Source: a virus. From it: a stretch of 33,849 nt of DNA. The stretch's first letter is position 1. Every line of letters starts with the position of its first letter. Of the stretch, positions 1-7,589 are shown in pieces. A program made the position numbers and the translations under genes. The notes below the pieces were generated by a model. It did no database searches, was not told the origin of the DNA, and worked only from the letters and a program-made list of their open reading frames with translations. The stretch covers positions 1-33,849 of the IMG/VR virus record IMGVR_UViG_3300035703_000275. One strand, given 5' to 3'.

Positions 1-2071
1 GCGCCGCCGCCTGTGCGCCCTGTGCCACCGTGGTGATGAACAGCGGCGATGGGTTGACCGTCACGTTGACAGACTGCTGCCCGCCGCCGCCCTGCCCGGT
101 TGGCACACGCGGCATGATGTAACCGGCGCTGGATGGCACAAACACTTCAGGGCGCTTTTCCCCGACGATGTAGGCCTTGCCCGGCAGCACGCTGCCGCCT
201 GCCTCCCTGAAGCCGCCGAACTTGGCCTTCAGTTCTTGCATCAGCTTGGCGGTGGCGCGCTGCTCCGGCGTCTCGTCGCGGCTTGTTTCGCGTGTCGTCC
301 GCCCGTCTGCAACGCCGAACATGGGCGCGCGCATCGCCGCCAGCTTCTTGCGCAGATCGGCAAAGCGCAGCTCGTCATCGTCCGCCTTGCCAAAGTCAGC
401 CGGCACACGCGGCACAATGAAGCCGTCCTGTTCCGGCACAAACAGTTCGGGGCGCTTTTCCCCGACGATGTAAGGCTTGCCCTTTTCAACCGGCCCGCCA
501 GTCTCTCGGAAGCCGCCAAAAATGCTGCCCAGCGCGCCAAGGCTGCTGCCAAAGCTGGTGCCAAGCTTGCCACCGCTCAAGATGTTGATCAGGCCGCTGG
601 AAAGGATCTGTTGCACCAGGCCCTTCAGCACGTCGCCAAAGTTGCGGCCATAGACCACCGCCTGCGCCAGCCCTTCGGTCAGCGTGCGGGTGTAGTCCTC
701 GGCCAGCGCGATCTGCTCTTGGCCGATCAGGTTTATTTCAAAATCATAGGATTGCAGATCGCTTAGTGTGGCGGCCACACCGCGCAGCGCCTCGTTGGAC
801 AATTCGATGTTTGCCGGTGTGCCGGCCTCAAGAAGCTGCCGCAGCTCAAACCCGCTCTCCATGTTGGCAAGCGTAAATTCTTGCGGGCCATTTTTGGCAG
901 CTTTGGTCTTTTTCTTTTTGTCGGAGGGCGCAGCCGGCGCGGTGGGCGCGGCACCAAATCGCCCGCGATCATTCAGGGCAAAGCGGGACATGGGGTCAGC
1001 CACGTCGGCGTTAGCCCGCATGAAGGTGACATATTCACGGTTGCGCGCGTCAAAGGCGGCCTTGGCATTGGCCACCATCTGCGGTTGCGGGTTGCCCAGC
1101 ACGCGGGCTTTGCGCGCAGCATCTAGTTCGCGGGCGGCTGCATCACGGCGGCCCCTCAACACTTCCGCATTGCCCTTGGGAGTGGCTGCTTGCAGGATGT
1201 CGTCCTGGGATGCGAACAGGCCCTTCCACCCGCGCGATTGCAGGATCGCCGCCATCCCGCTCATCGTATTAGACAGATAATCAAGGGTCTGAATAAACGC
1301 GCTGTTGAACCCCATGCTGCCAACGGTCGTTGCAAGCCGGCCTGCCGCATCCTCAAGGTTGGACAGCTTGCCGTCGATGGTGTCCATTTGCTTGGCCATG
1401 CTGCCGGCAAACACGCCGCTTTCATCGCCCAGCCCGCGCAAGTATCCGGTGATCGCCTGCGCCGTGTTCTGAACGGTCGTCGTGACGCCCTGGAACGTGA
1501 ACTTTACCTTGTCGCCTTCCTTGCTGGCCTTGATGCCAAACTCTTTCAGGCGCTCAAACTCGCCGGTTGCCGCATCGGCGACAGCCTCAATGAACTGCAT
1601 GATGTCCTTGCCCATCGCGGCGCTGGTGTTCCCAAAAGAACGCAGCGCCTCGGTGGACGGATCAAGGCCAAGGTTCTTCAGCTTGATGTAAGCCTCAGTG
1701 ACCTGGCCCAGCGTGAACGGGGTTTCAGCGGCAAATGACTGCAACTGTGACATTGCGGTTGCCGCGCTGCCGGCGCTGCCCGTGGCGACTTCCAGCATGG
1801 CAGACAGCCGCTGCATGTCGGCATTGGCGCGCACCATGAACGATGCCGCCTGGCCAACAGACAGCAGCCCCGCCGCAAACCCGGCAAGGCGCGCGGTGGC
1901 TGCATTGGCTGAACCACCGATGCCAGCAAAACCGGCGTCGATCTTCTTGAGCTTGGCCGCTCCCTTGTCAGCAAACCCGTCAATATCGTTGCGGGCTTTG
2001 GCGACTTCCTGCCGCAGCAGGGTTGCGCTGGCGTCGATCTGGAGCAACAGCCGCTGCACGTCTTGGGCCAT
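1..2071 (-). CDS. Tail tape-measure protein, C-terminus cut by window edge
   Basis: This frame is open from an ATG at 2071 to the left edge, giving at least 690 residues. The start is preceded by GAGGTG. It follows the two tail chaperone genes, the usual place for the protein that sets tail length and is threaded through the tail tube. The N-terminal part is alanine-rich and helical. It contains TPFTLGQVTEAYIKLKNLGL and a stretch of TMP type around 'AMGKDIMQFIEAVADA'. The C-terminal part has the lambda gpH-like block GGFRETGGPVEKGKPYIVGE followed by KRPELFVP. This block occurs twice, 300 bases apart, at about 401-519 and 101-219. Function is assigned from position, length and this C-terminal motif. 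The true C-terminus is not in the window. Confidence 0.9.
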   Translation of the reverse strand, partial: MAQDVQRLLLQIDASATLLRQEVAKARNDIDGFADKGAAKLKKIDAGFAGIGGSANAATARLAGFAAGLLSVGQAASFMVRANADMQRLSAMLEVATGSAGSAATAMSQLQSFAAETPFTLGQVTEAYIKLKNLGLDPSTEALRSFGNTSAAMGKDIMQFIEAVADAATGEFERLKEFGIKASKEGDKVKFTFQGVTTTVQNTAQAITGYLRGLGDESGVFAGSMAKQMDTIDGKLSNLEDAAGRLATTVGSMGFNSAFIQTLDYLSNTMSGMAAILQSRGWKGLFASQDDILQAATPKGNAEVLRGRRDAAARELDAARKARVLGNPQPQMVANAKAAFDARNREYVTFMRANADVADPMSRFALNDRGRFGAAPTAPAAPSDKKKKTKAAKNGPQEFTLANMESGFELRQLLEAGTPANIELSNEALRGVAATLSDLQSYDFEINLIGQEQIALAEDYTRTLTEGLAQAVVYGRNFGDVLKGLVQQILSSGLINILSGGKLGTSFGSSLGALGSIFGGFRETGGPVEKGKPYIVGEKRPELFVPEQDGFIVPRVPADFGKADDDELRFADLRKKLAAMRAPMFGVADGRTTRETSRDETPEQRATAKLMQELKAKFGGFREAGGSVLPGKAYIVGEKRPEVFVPSSAGYIMPRVPTGQGGGGQQSVNVTVNPSPLFITTVAQGAQAAA

Positions 2072-2074
2072 ACG

Positions 2075-2188
2075 TCACCTCGGCGCGTTGATTTCTTTAT
2101 GGATTTCCAACGCGGCCCACGCCTCATGCGGTGTGGCCTGCCAGAACGATGCGGGCGGCAGATGAAACACAGCCGTCCAAATGCCCAT
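2075..2188 (-). CDS. Tail assembly chaperone, GTA gene 10.1-like (short)
   Basis: This is a 37-residue protein with the motif LPPASFWQATPHEAWAAL. It matches the 'PxxFWxxTPxE' signature of the small phage tail assembly chaperones next to gene 10 of alphaproteobacterial gene transfer agents. The ATG at 2188 overlaps the upstream stop as TGATG. The same frame is open upstream to about 2281 inside the preceding gene, so a -1 frameshift product is also possible, as in lambda G-GT. It lies directly upstream of the tape-measure gene, where lambda gpT-like functions sit. The family call rests on one motif plus position. Confidence 0.75.
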   Translation of the reverse strand: MGIWTAVFHLPPASFWQATPHEAWAALEIHKEINAPR

Positions 2189-2598
2189 CAGCCGGCGGCG
2201 GGGATCTCCGTCGCCACCGGCTTCCACTCCCCCGCGCTGGTCACGCCGCCCGTCGCCGCTGCCATCAGCACAATGGCGCAACGCTCGGTGGCCTGCACCA
2301 GCCCATGTTCGTGGATCAGCCGCGCCACTTTTTCAGGCCGCGCGCCGGTTGCCGACCGCGCTTCGGGCTGATCGTTGCCGCTTGCCGCCTGCTGCTTGCC
2401 CCATGCACGGATGCACTCGGTCACAACGATGGCGGCGTTCTTCAGGCTCAGTTCGCCCTGTGCCGCCAGATTGACCAGCGCCACCACACCGCGCCCGGTC
2501 GCCGTCTCAATAGCCTCAATCGCTTCATAAGACGGGCGCATCACATAGGTGGCGTCCAGATCAATCGTCACTTCGCCGCGCGTGTTCGGCTCACTCAT
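2188..2598 (-). CDS. Tail assembly chaperone, GTA gene 10-like
   Basis: A 136-residue protein beginning MSEPNTRGEVTIDLDATYVM, with 'YEAIEAIETATGRG' near residues 24-37. This pattern (a beta-strand start, then 'fxAixxiExxtGrg') is typical of the gene transfer agent gene 10 / Phage_TAC_11 family, which acts in tail assembly with the tape-measure protein. The second half, from about residue 65, is a low-similarity tail with 'GNDQPEARSATGARPEK'. The start overlaps the stop of the upstream gene by four bases (ATGA), and the stop overlaps the next ATG as TGATG. It is analogous in place and role to lambda gpG. Confidence 0.8.
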   Translation of the reverse strand: MSEPNTRGEVTIDLDATYVMRPSYEAIEAIETATGRGVVALVNLAAQGELSLKNAAIVVTECIRAWGKQQAASGNDQPEARSATGARPEKVARLIHEHGLVQATERCAIVLMAAATGGVTSAGEWKPVATEIPAAG

Positions 2599-2864
2599 TT
2601 GTCACCCTTGGGCTTTGCCGGCGTTGCAGCCAGCTTGACGGTCAGCGCGGCGCACCAATCGGCGGCGCTGGCAGTGTCGGTTGCCATCGTGTCGGCCAAT
2701 GCCCGCACATCGCCAGCATCGGGCAACAGCGGCGCGGCAACCGCAGCAATTACCAGCCACGGCGGAGGCGTCGGCCCGCTCACCACTTCAAGCGGTGTGC
2801 AACCAATCGCCTCGATCACGGTGCCAGCATAGCCTGCCGGCGCGGCGCTTAGGTCTGCGATCAT
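2595..2864 (-). CDS. Hypothetical tail-region protein
   Basis: An 89-residue, alanine-rich protein starting MIADLSAAPAGYAGTVIEAI. It contains 'PPPWLVIAAVAAPLLPDAGD' in the middle and a lysine-rich end, PAKPKGDK. I do not recognise the family. The hydrophobic middle is short and broken by prolines, so a membrane segment is doubtful. The ATG overlaps the stop of the tail tube gene as ATGA, and its own stop overlaps the start of the gene 10-like chaperone. It is therefore translated as part of the tail unit between tube and chaperones. It may be another small chaperone or a minor tail component. Confidence 0.75.
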   Translation of the reverse strand: MIADLSAAPAGYAGTVIEAIGCTPLEVVSGPTPPPWLVIAAVAAPLLPDAGDVRALADTMATDTASAADWCAALTVKLAATPAKPKGDK

Positions 2865-3277
2865 GACAGCACGTCAGTGGTCGGCGCGGCAGTCGGCACG
2901 AACGTCACGTTGATGCTGTTCACATCGTTGATCGGCGTGCCGGTGTTCATGGCAGACACGCGCATTGCGCACTGGAACACAACGGTGGGCGTGCCGATCT
3001 TTACGACCTGGATGTTGGTAGCGGCACCGCTGGTGAAGATCGTCTCAAGCCTGCCGTGGCCGCTGGCGTCGGGCAAATCGGGGCGATACTCAAGGCTCAG
3101 GCCATAGGTGCGCATGGCGCGGCCAGTCACCTCAACAGTGCTGGCCTTGTCGATGGTGCTGAAAGACACCTCGCCGCGATCAACGGTGACGCTGATCTGG
3201 CCGGCGACCTCGGTGAACGTGCCGGGCGTGGCGCTGTCAACGCGCACGCGATAATCGTTGGCGGAAAGTTTAGGCAT
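2861..3277 (-). CDS. Tail tube protein, paralogue 2
   Basis: A 138-residue protein starting MPKLSANDYRVRVDSATPGT. It is clearly paralogous to the gene just upstream. Both share MPKL-AN-YR, GQIS, the block DRGEVSFSTIDKAS, TGRAMR, EYRPDLPD, RVSAMNTG and NDV. Size, position between tail terminator and tape-measure chaperones, and the beta-rich pattern fit a siphovirus major tail tube subunit, which polymerises into the DNA conduit. Two copies in a row are unusual. One may form most of the tube and the other a specialised ring. The sequence alone does not say which. Confidence 0.8.
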   Translation of the reverse strand: MPKLSANDYRVRVDSATPGTFTEVAGQISVTVDRGEVSFSTIDKASTVEVTGRAMRTYGLSLEYRPDLPDASGHGRLETIFTSGAATNIQVVKIGTPTVVFQCAMRVSAMNTGTPINDVNSINVTFVPTAAPTTDVLS

Positions 3278-3289
3278 GGGTCAGGCTCC

Positions 3290-3712
3290 TTACGACAGGG
3301 CGTCAACAGACGGCGCGGCAAGCGCGGTCAGGGTGGCAGTGATGTTGCTGACATCGTTCAACGGTGCGCCGGTATTCATCGCCGACACGCGCACAGACGC
3401 GGTGTAAACGCTGTCACCGACACCGAACGGCGACTTGCGCACTTGGACATTGAGCGCGCTGCCGGTGCCGTAAAACGTCTCAAGCCGGGTGTGGCCATTC
3501 GTGTCGGGCAGATCAGGGCGATACTCGCACGACACCGCATAATTGCGCATGGCGCGGCCCGTGGTTTCGACGGCGCTGGCCTTGTCGATGGTGGAAAAGC
3601 TGACTTCACCACGATCAATGCTGGTGCTGATCTGACCAGCAATTGCGTTAAACGTGCCGGGCGTGCTGCTTTCGATGAACAGCCGGTATTCGTTTGCGTT
3701 TAGCTTGGGCAT
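3290..3712 (-). CDS. Tail tube protein, paralogue 1
   Basis: A 140-residue protein starting MPKLNANEYRLFIESSTPGT. It shares long blocks with its downstream paralogue, including DRGEVSFSTIDKAS, EYRPDLPD and VRVSAMNTGAPLNDV. Roughly half of the residues agree by eye, and only short insertions differ, around residues 95-105. A small gap of about 12 bases separates the two genes. GGAGCG lies just upstream of the ATG. The role as a tail tube subunit is inferred from position after a DUF3168-type tail terminator and before the tail chaperones and tape measure. Confidence 0.8.
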   Translation of the reverse strand: MPKLNANEYRLFIESSTPGTFNAIAGQISTSIDRGEVSFSTIDKASAVETTGRAMRNYAVSCEYRPDLPDTNGHTRLETFYGTGSALNVQVRKSPFGVGDSVYTASVRVSAMNTGAPLNDVSNITATLTALAAPSVDALS

Positions 3713-3724
3713 GGGTGCCGCTCC

Positions 3725-4144
3725 TTACAAAATAATGATTTCAAAGGTTTGCCGACCAACGTGAACTAAGTTGGCTTCGGTCGCTTCCTCACCCACGGCG
3801 CTTGATTGCAGGCGGCATTCGCCAACGGTGAAGCCGGCAACGGTGAGCTTTTCGCCTTCAAGCCGGCCATAAACCGCGCCAATGATGGCTTGCGCGCTGG
3901 CCTTGCTGCGGCCCCGGTAGACGGTCGCAATGTCCACCAGCGCCCGACGATCATTGCCGCCCTTGGTTTCGGCAGGCCCCAGCGACACGCCGTCCACCAC
4001 GATCACCGCTGGCACCAGTTCATCAGGAACGCGCTGTTGCACCGGCACGCTGCTGGTTGTGCTGCCTTCTGTGTAGGTGATGGCCGGCGACGACAGACGC
4101 GCCAAGACCGCCGCAGCAAGCGCGGCTGTCGGATCATTTGCCAT
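3725..4144 (-). CDS. Tail terminator-like protein (DUF3168 type)
   Basis: A 139-residue protein, MANDPTAALAAAVLARLSSP at the N-terminus, with a conserved-looking 'VQQRVPDELVPAVIVVDG' region and 'TVYRGRSKASAQAIIGAVYG' in the middle. Size, pattern and position (connector - gp10 - this - tail tube) match the DUF3168 / lambda gpU-like tail terminator proteins. These cap the growing tail and form the interface with the head. The family call is from recollection of this pattern. No residue-level proof is visible. Confidence 0.75.
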   Translation of the reverse strand: MANDPTAALAAAVLARLSSPAITYTEGSTTSSVPVQQRVPDELVPAVIVVDGVSLGPAETKGGNDRRALVDIATVYRGRSKASAQAIIGAVYGRLEGEKLTVAGFTVGECRLQSSAVGEEATEANLVHVGRQTFEIIIL

Positions 4145-4149
4145 GTCTG

Positions 4150-4635
4150 TTAGCCTCCTGCGGATAGCCGCTTGAGTGCCTTGCCCAAGATGCCGCGCAT
4201 GTCGTCGCCAAGCGTGCGCTGCATGAACTGTTCAGCCCGGCCCCGCACAAAGTCGTAACGATCTTTTGAAATTGCTCGGACGCGCATTGTGTAAACGGCA
4301 ACACCGCCCGAAACCGGACGCCGCCGCCTCACCTTCGCCACTTGCGCCCGCCGGCCCTGTTCAAGAATGTGAGCATAGAAAAACTTGGATTGGATGCGCT
4401 TGGTCAACAGGCCGATGCGCACTCGCAACGTCTTGGGGAATATCTTGAACGACAAGGCCGCCCGCAGCCTGCCAGAGCGCGAAGGAACCTCACTGCGGGC
4501 ATAAGCCAGGATGGCCGGCGCTCGGTGCTGGTATGCCTGCAAAATCTGTTGTTCAGCTTGCGGCCCGATGTTTTGCAGCAGTCGGCGAACCCGGATGCGA
4601 TCTCGCGTCCTGAACTCGCTTTTGCCGCGTGCCAT
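4150..4635 (-). CDS. HK97 gp10-like tail completion / neck protein
   Basis: A 161-residue, arginine-rich basic protein starting MARGKSEFRTRDRIRVRRLL. It contains 'ARSEVPSRSGRLRAALSFKI' at about residues 48-67 and 'FYAHILEQGRRAQVAKVRRR' further on. The 'VPxxSGxLrxslsfki ... yAhilEfGt' sequence pattern is that of HK97 gp10-like neck proteins, which help join head and tail. It overlaps by one base with the upstream head-tail adaptor gene and is followed by the tail terminator, the usual order. Confidence 0.8.
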   Translation of the reverse strand: MARGKSEFRTRDRIRVRRLLQNIGPQAEQQILQAYQHRAPAILAYARSEVPSRSGRLRAALSFKIFPKTLRVRIGLLTKRIQSKFFYAHILEQGRRAQVAKVRRRRPVSGGVAVYTMRVRAISKDRYDFVRGRAEQFMQRTLGDDMRGILGKALKRLSAGG

Positions 4636-4973
4636 CAGGTCGGCACCCCATCGGTTGCGGTCAGCAGCAAAAACCGCCGCCGCCCGTCCAGATCGGCCAC
4701 GCTGTCGATGCGCAGATCAACTGCCCGCGCGCCGTCCAGCCAGATAATGCGGCAAGCCGGCGTCACGTCTGCACGATAGCGCGTGTGCAGTTTGTAACGC
4801 TGCTGCCCCACGCTGATCACGTTGCCTTCGTCAATCTTTGCCCCGCCCAGCGGCAGGATTTCGGCCCACACGGTGGCAATCGCCGCCCAGGCTGTCACCT
4901 CACCGCCAGCGCCGTCGCTGGTGTTGGCGGGCTGTTCAATGCGCACCCGGTGCCGCAACTTGCCGATGCGCAT
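4635..4973 (-). CDS. Head-tail adaptor (phage head-tail joining protein)
   Basis: A 112-residue protein, MRIGKLRHRVRIEQPANTSD, with 'GGEVTAWAAIATVWAEILPL' next. This is the typical opening of phage head-tail joining proteins (HK97 gp7 / SPP1 gp16-like): 'iGkLrhRvtiq......dGaGg...w....tvwA.v.pl'. The rest is beta-rich, with the usual 'HTRYRADVTPACRII' segment. It probably forms the stopper or adaptor ring below the portal. The start overlaps the stop of the upstream connector gene by one base (TGATG). Confidence 0.85.
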   Translation of the reverse strand: MRIGKLRHRVRIEQPANTSDGAGGEVTAWAAIATVWAEILPLGGAKIDEGNVISVGQQRYKLHTRYRADVTPACRIIWLDGARAVDLRIDSVADLDGRRRFLLLTATDGVPT

Positions 4974-5872
4974 CAGGCCACCATCAGAACGCGATAAAAG
5001 CTTATCAAGGCTTCATAGGCCAGCGGCACATCAACCGGCGTGCGGTCGCTGTTCACGGCCTCGCGGTTCTCATACCAGTGGCCGATCAGCAGCAGCGCCG
5101 CATGGCGCAGCGAGGCCGGCACCGCGTCATTGCTGGCATAGCCGGCCTGATACGTCACCCGCACTGTGCCAATGCCAGATTCTACCGCAGGCCACGTCAC
5201 ACCATTGGCCGGCACAATCCACGATGCACCGGCAAAGCTACGCAACCGATACTGATTGGCTGCCAGCACCTGTTCAGCGCCAGCTTCGTCGTCGTAGGCA
5301 ACGCCCGTCACCGATACCACCGGCCCGCGCCACAACGGCAGGCGCTGGCGTCCATTGGTTGCCCAGCCCTCAAAGGCCACAGCCACCGCGCGCTGGCGTA
5401 GCACCAGCCCGGTGTCGCGTTCGATCTTGTCAGCCGCCGCACGGATCAGGCCGGTGATGTAGTCATTTTCTTCGCTGTCGATCACGCGCAGATGCGTCTT
5501 GGCCTCGGCCAATGTCAGCGGTGCATTGAGCGCATCAGATTGCGCCACCCGCACCAGAACAGACCGCTGGAAGGTGCGCGACGGGCTGGCGCTGGTGGTG
5601 ACGGTAGCCGTTACAACGCACAACACACCGGCTGCAAACGCTACGTTGTTAGGCTGCGAACAGGTCAGCCAGAAGCGCCCCGACTTGGAAACAGCAACAG
5701 GCGCATAACTGCCGACACCCAGCGCCAGGCCGACGCCCGCACTGGCGGCATCAATAGCCACCGATTGCAGCGAAACGGTTTCGTTGGTGTCCAGCAGATC
5801 GGTAAAGTCGATGACGTAATCCGCCACATCTGACGGATCATGCATACCGGCGAAAAGCGGTGCCTCACTCAT
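4973..5872 (-). CDS. Head-tail connector (gp6-like) with extra N-terminal domain
   Basis: A 299-residue protein made of two parts. Residues about 118-299 start LTLAEAKTHLRVIDSEENDY, followed by 'IRAAADKIERDTG' and ending in a helical segment 'LRHAALLLIGHWYENREAV'. This is the HK97 gp6 / phiE125 gp8-like DNA-packaging connector, which forms a ring under the portal. Residues about 10-112 (DVADYVIDFTDLLDTNETVS ... SRTFQRSVLVRV) look like a separate Ig-like beta domain. In other phages I recall that pattern as a stand-alone small structural protein, so this is probably a fusion. The start overlaps the stop of the repeat protein gene as ATGA. Confidence 0.85.
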   Translation of the reverse strand: MSEAPLFAGMHDPSDVADYVIDFTDLLDTNETVSLQSVAIDAASAGVGLALGVGSYAPVAVSKSGRFWLTCSQPNNVAFAAGVLCVVTATVTTSASPSRTFQRSVLVRVAQSDALNAPLTLAEAKTHLRVIDSEENDYITGLIRAAADKIERDTGLVLRQRAVAVAFEGWATNGRQRLPLWRGPVVSVTGVAYDDEAGAEQVLAANQYRLRSFAGASWIVPANGVTWPAVESGIGTVRVTYQAGYASNDAVPASLRHAALLLIGHWYENREAVNSDRTPVDVPLAYEALISFYRVLMVA

Positions 5873-7305
5873 AATCTTGTCTCCCGCCTGCCGCCAAAGA
5901 GCGTCACCGCGCGTGTGCCGCCCGCCACAGCAGCGTTGCGTTGCCGCCCCGCCAGCGTCACCGATCGGTCACCGGGCGCGGTCAGTTCGCCCACGAACAG
6001 GGCTGTATCCCCACCGACCAGGCCAACGTTGCTATCATTGGCGGCCAGCAAGGCCGTGGCGCTGAACGAACCATTGCCCGCCAGCAAGCCAACGCTGCCC
6101 GCCTGCCCGGCAAGCGTAGCCCCGGCTTGGATAGCCGACACCCCGCCGATCAGGCCCACCGTGCTGGCGCTGGCCAGCAACGCAGCCGATGCACGCAATG
6201 TCAGAGCATCAGTCAGCCCAAGCGTGCCAGCATTTGGCGCAACAGTGGCATTGGCCGACAAGGTTGCAGCCGCGCCCAATAGGCCAAGTGTGCCAGCTTG
6301 CGGCGTAAAAACCGCCGCCGACGATAGAACAACAGCGCCGCCAGACAGACCCAGCGTGCCAGCATCACCAGCCATAGCCGCATTAGCTGCGAGCGTGGGC
6401 GTGCTGCCAGCCAGGCCGACACTGCCGTTGTCGGCAACCAAAATAGCCAGAACCACAAGGGTTGCAGTCGAACCAGCCAGCCCCACCGTTGCGGCATCTG
6501 GAGCTATGTTAGCCGCCGCACCGATTGTCAGCGCGTCTGTTAGCCCCAGGCTTCCCGCATTTGGCGCAACAGAGGCCGCCGCCGAATATGTGGCAACGCT
6601 ACCCGTAAGGCCTGCTTGGCCCGCGTCAGCGATAAACACAACGCCCGTTGCTAGCGTTGACGTACTGCCTGCCAGCCCAAGCGTGCCTGAGTCGGGCGCA
6701 AGATTGGCCGCCGCCGAGACAACCGCAACGCCGCCCGTAAGGCCAAGGCTGCTTGCGTTTGGCGCAATCGCGGCATTAGCGCCGATCGATGCAAGCCCGC
6801 CCGCAAGGCCAAGAGTCCCGGCATCTGGCGCAATGGCAGCGTTTGCAGATAGCGTTGTTACGCCGCCAACAAGACCAATGCTCCCAGCATTTGCCGTTAT
6901 CGTGGCATTGGCCGCGAATGTAGTTGCACCGCCAGACAGGCCAACGCTGCTAGGATCGGCAGTAACCGTCGCCGCAGCCGCAAAAGTTGCAACGCCGCCA
7001 GACAGGCCAAGCGTGCCAGCATCAAGTGCAAGCGCGGCATTGGCCGCAATTGCCGCCTGCTGCCCCACCAGGCCCAAAGCGCCGGCATCTGGGGCAAAGG
7101 TAGCGGTTGCGCTTAGTGACGCCTGCTGGCCGCTTAAACCAAGGCTACCAGCCGCAAGGGAAAGCGTAGCGGTTGCCGTGATATTGGCAACGCTGCCAGA
7201 CAGGCCAAGGCTGCCCGCATCCGCAATGAAATTGGTATCGGGTGCCTGCACATAGGCAAACCCGCCATCAGGCTGCGCGCCAAGCGGGAATGCCCCTAAA
7301 AACAT
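5869..7305 (-). CDS. Repeat protein, about 19 copies of a 22-residue unit
   Basis: A 478-residue protein. After a short N-terminus (MFLGAFPLGAQPDGGFAYVQ) it consists almost entirely of units of the form DAGTLGLSGGVATLAANAAI, about 22 residues each and about 19 in number. Two units are one residue short (NAGSLGLTDALT). It is nearly free of charged residues. The alternation of small and beta-favouring residues suggests a beta-repeat fibre or solenoid. The function is unknown. It lies between fibre-type genes and the connector genes, so a virion surface role is plausible. AAGGG lies upstream of the ATG. The C-terminal 45 residues leave the repeat and are basic (GRQRNAAVAGGTRAVTLFGG), possibly an anchor. 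Confidence 0.8.
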   Translation of the reverse strand: MFLGAFPLGAQPDGGFAYVQAPDTNFIADAGSLGLSGSVANITATATLSLAAGSLGLSGQQASLSATATFAPDAGALGLVGQQAAIAANAALALDAGTLGLSGGVATFAAAATVTADPSSVGLSGGATTFAANATITANAGSIGLVGGVTTLSANAAIAPDAGTLGLAGGLASIGANAAIAPNASSLGLTGGVAVVSAAANLAPDSGTLGLAGSTSTLATGVVFIADAGQAGLTGSVATYSAAASVAPNAGSLGLTDALTIGAAANIAPDAATVGLAGSTATLVVLAILVADNGSVGLAGSTPTLAANAAMAGDAGTLGLSGGAVVLSSAAVFTPQAGTLGLLGAAATLSANATVAPNAGTLGLTDALTLRASAALLASASTVGLIGGVSAIQAGATLAGQAGSVGLLAGNGSFSATALLAANDSNVGLVGGDTALFVGELTAPGDRSVTLAGRQRNAAVAGGTRAVTLFGGRRETRL

Positions 7306-7341
7306 GGATTAAACCCTTTGCGTCAGCAATGACGTTCAGTT

Positions 7342-7584
7342 TTACGCTAAATAAGCCTTGCCGGCAAGAATGGCCGCATCAACGGCGGTCATATCCTCAT
7401 CAGTCCAAAAGTCTTTGGCGCGCATAATCTCAAGATGGCGCACGTTGCGATCAACGCAATCGCTTTTGGCATCCTGCATATCAGTGGCCATCTGCACACC
7501 AGCAATAACAGCGTTTATGAGTTGCACGCTGTCACCCATAGCCTTGTAGTGCTGTGCAATTTGTTCGGGCGTTGGCGCTTCCAT
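7342..7584 (-). CDS. Hypothetical small protein
   Basis: An 80-residue acidic protein starting MEAPTPEQIAQHYKAMGDSV and ending with 'DEDMTAVDAAILAGKAYLA'. I choose the ATG at 7584 because GGAG lies about 9 bases upstream. A TTG at 7611 would add nine residues and overlap the previous gene. It has no recognisable domain. It follows a tail-assembly chaperone-like gene and may be a co-chaperone or structural accessory of the fibre module. Confidence 0.65.
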   Translation of the reverse strand: MEAPTPEQIAQHYKAMGDSVQLINAVIAGVQMATDMQDAKSDCVDRNVRHLEIMRAKDFWTDEDMTAVDAAILAGKAYLA

Positions 7585-7589
7585 GGTGA

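Noticed and set aside
1678-2127. Minus-strand open frame of 149 codons at the start of the tape-measure gene
   Set aside because: It is a different frame of the tape-measure gene. The tape-measure frame runs unbroken from 2071 to the left edge and carries the family motifs.
5840-7255. Long plus-strand open frame of 471 codons opposite the repeat protein
   Set aside because: It is the mirror of the alanine/glycine-rich repeats on the minus strand. Its product is a Pro/Ala/Ser-rich chain without a fold, and the minus-strand gene fits the operon with ATGA coupling.
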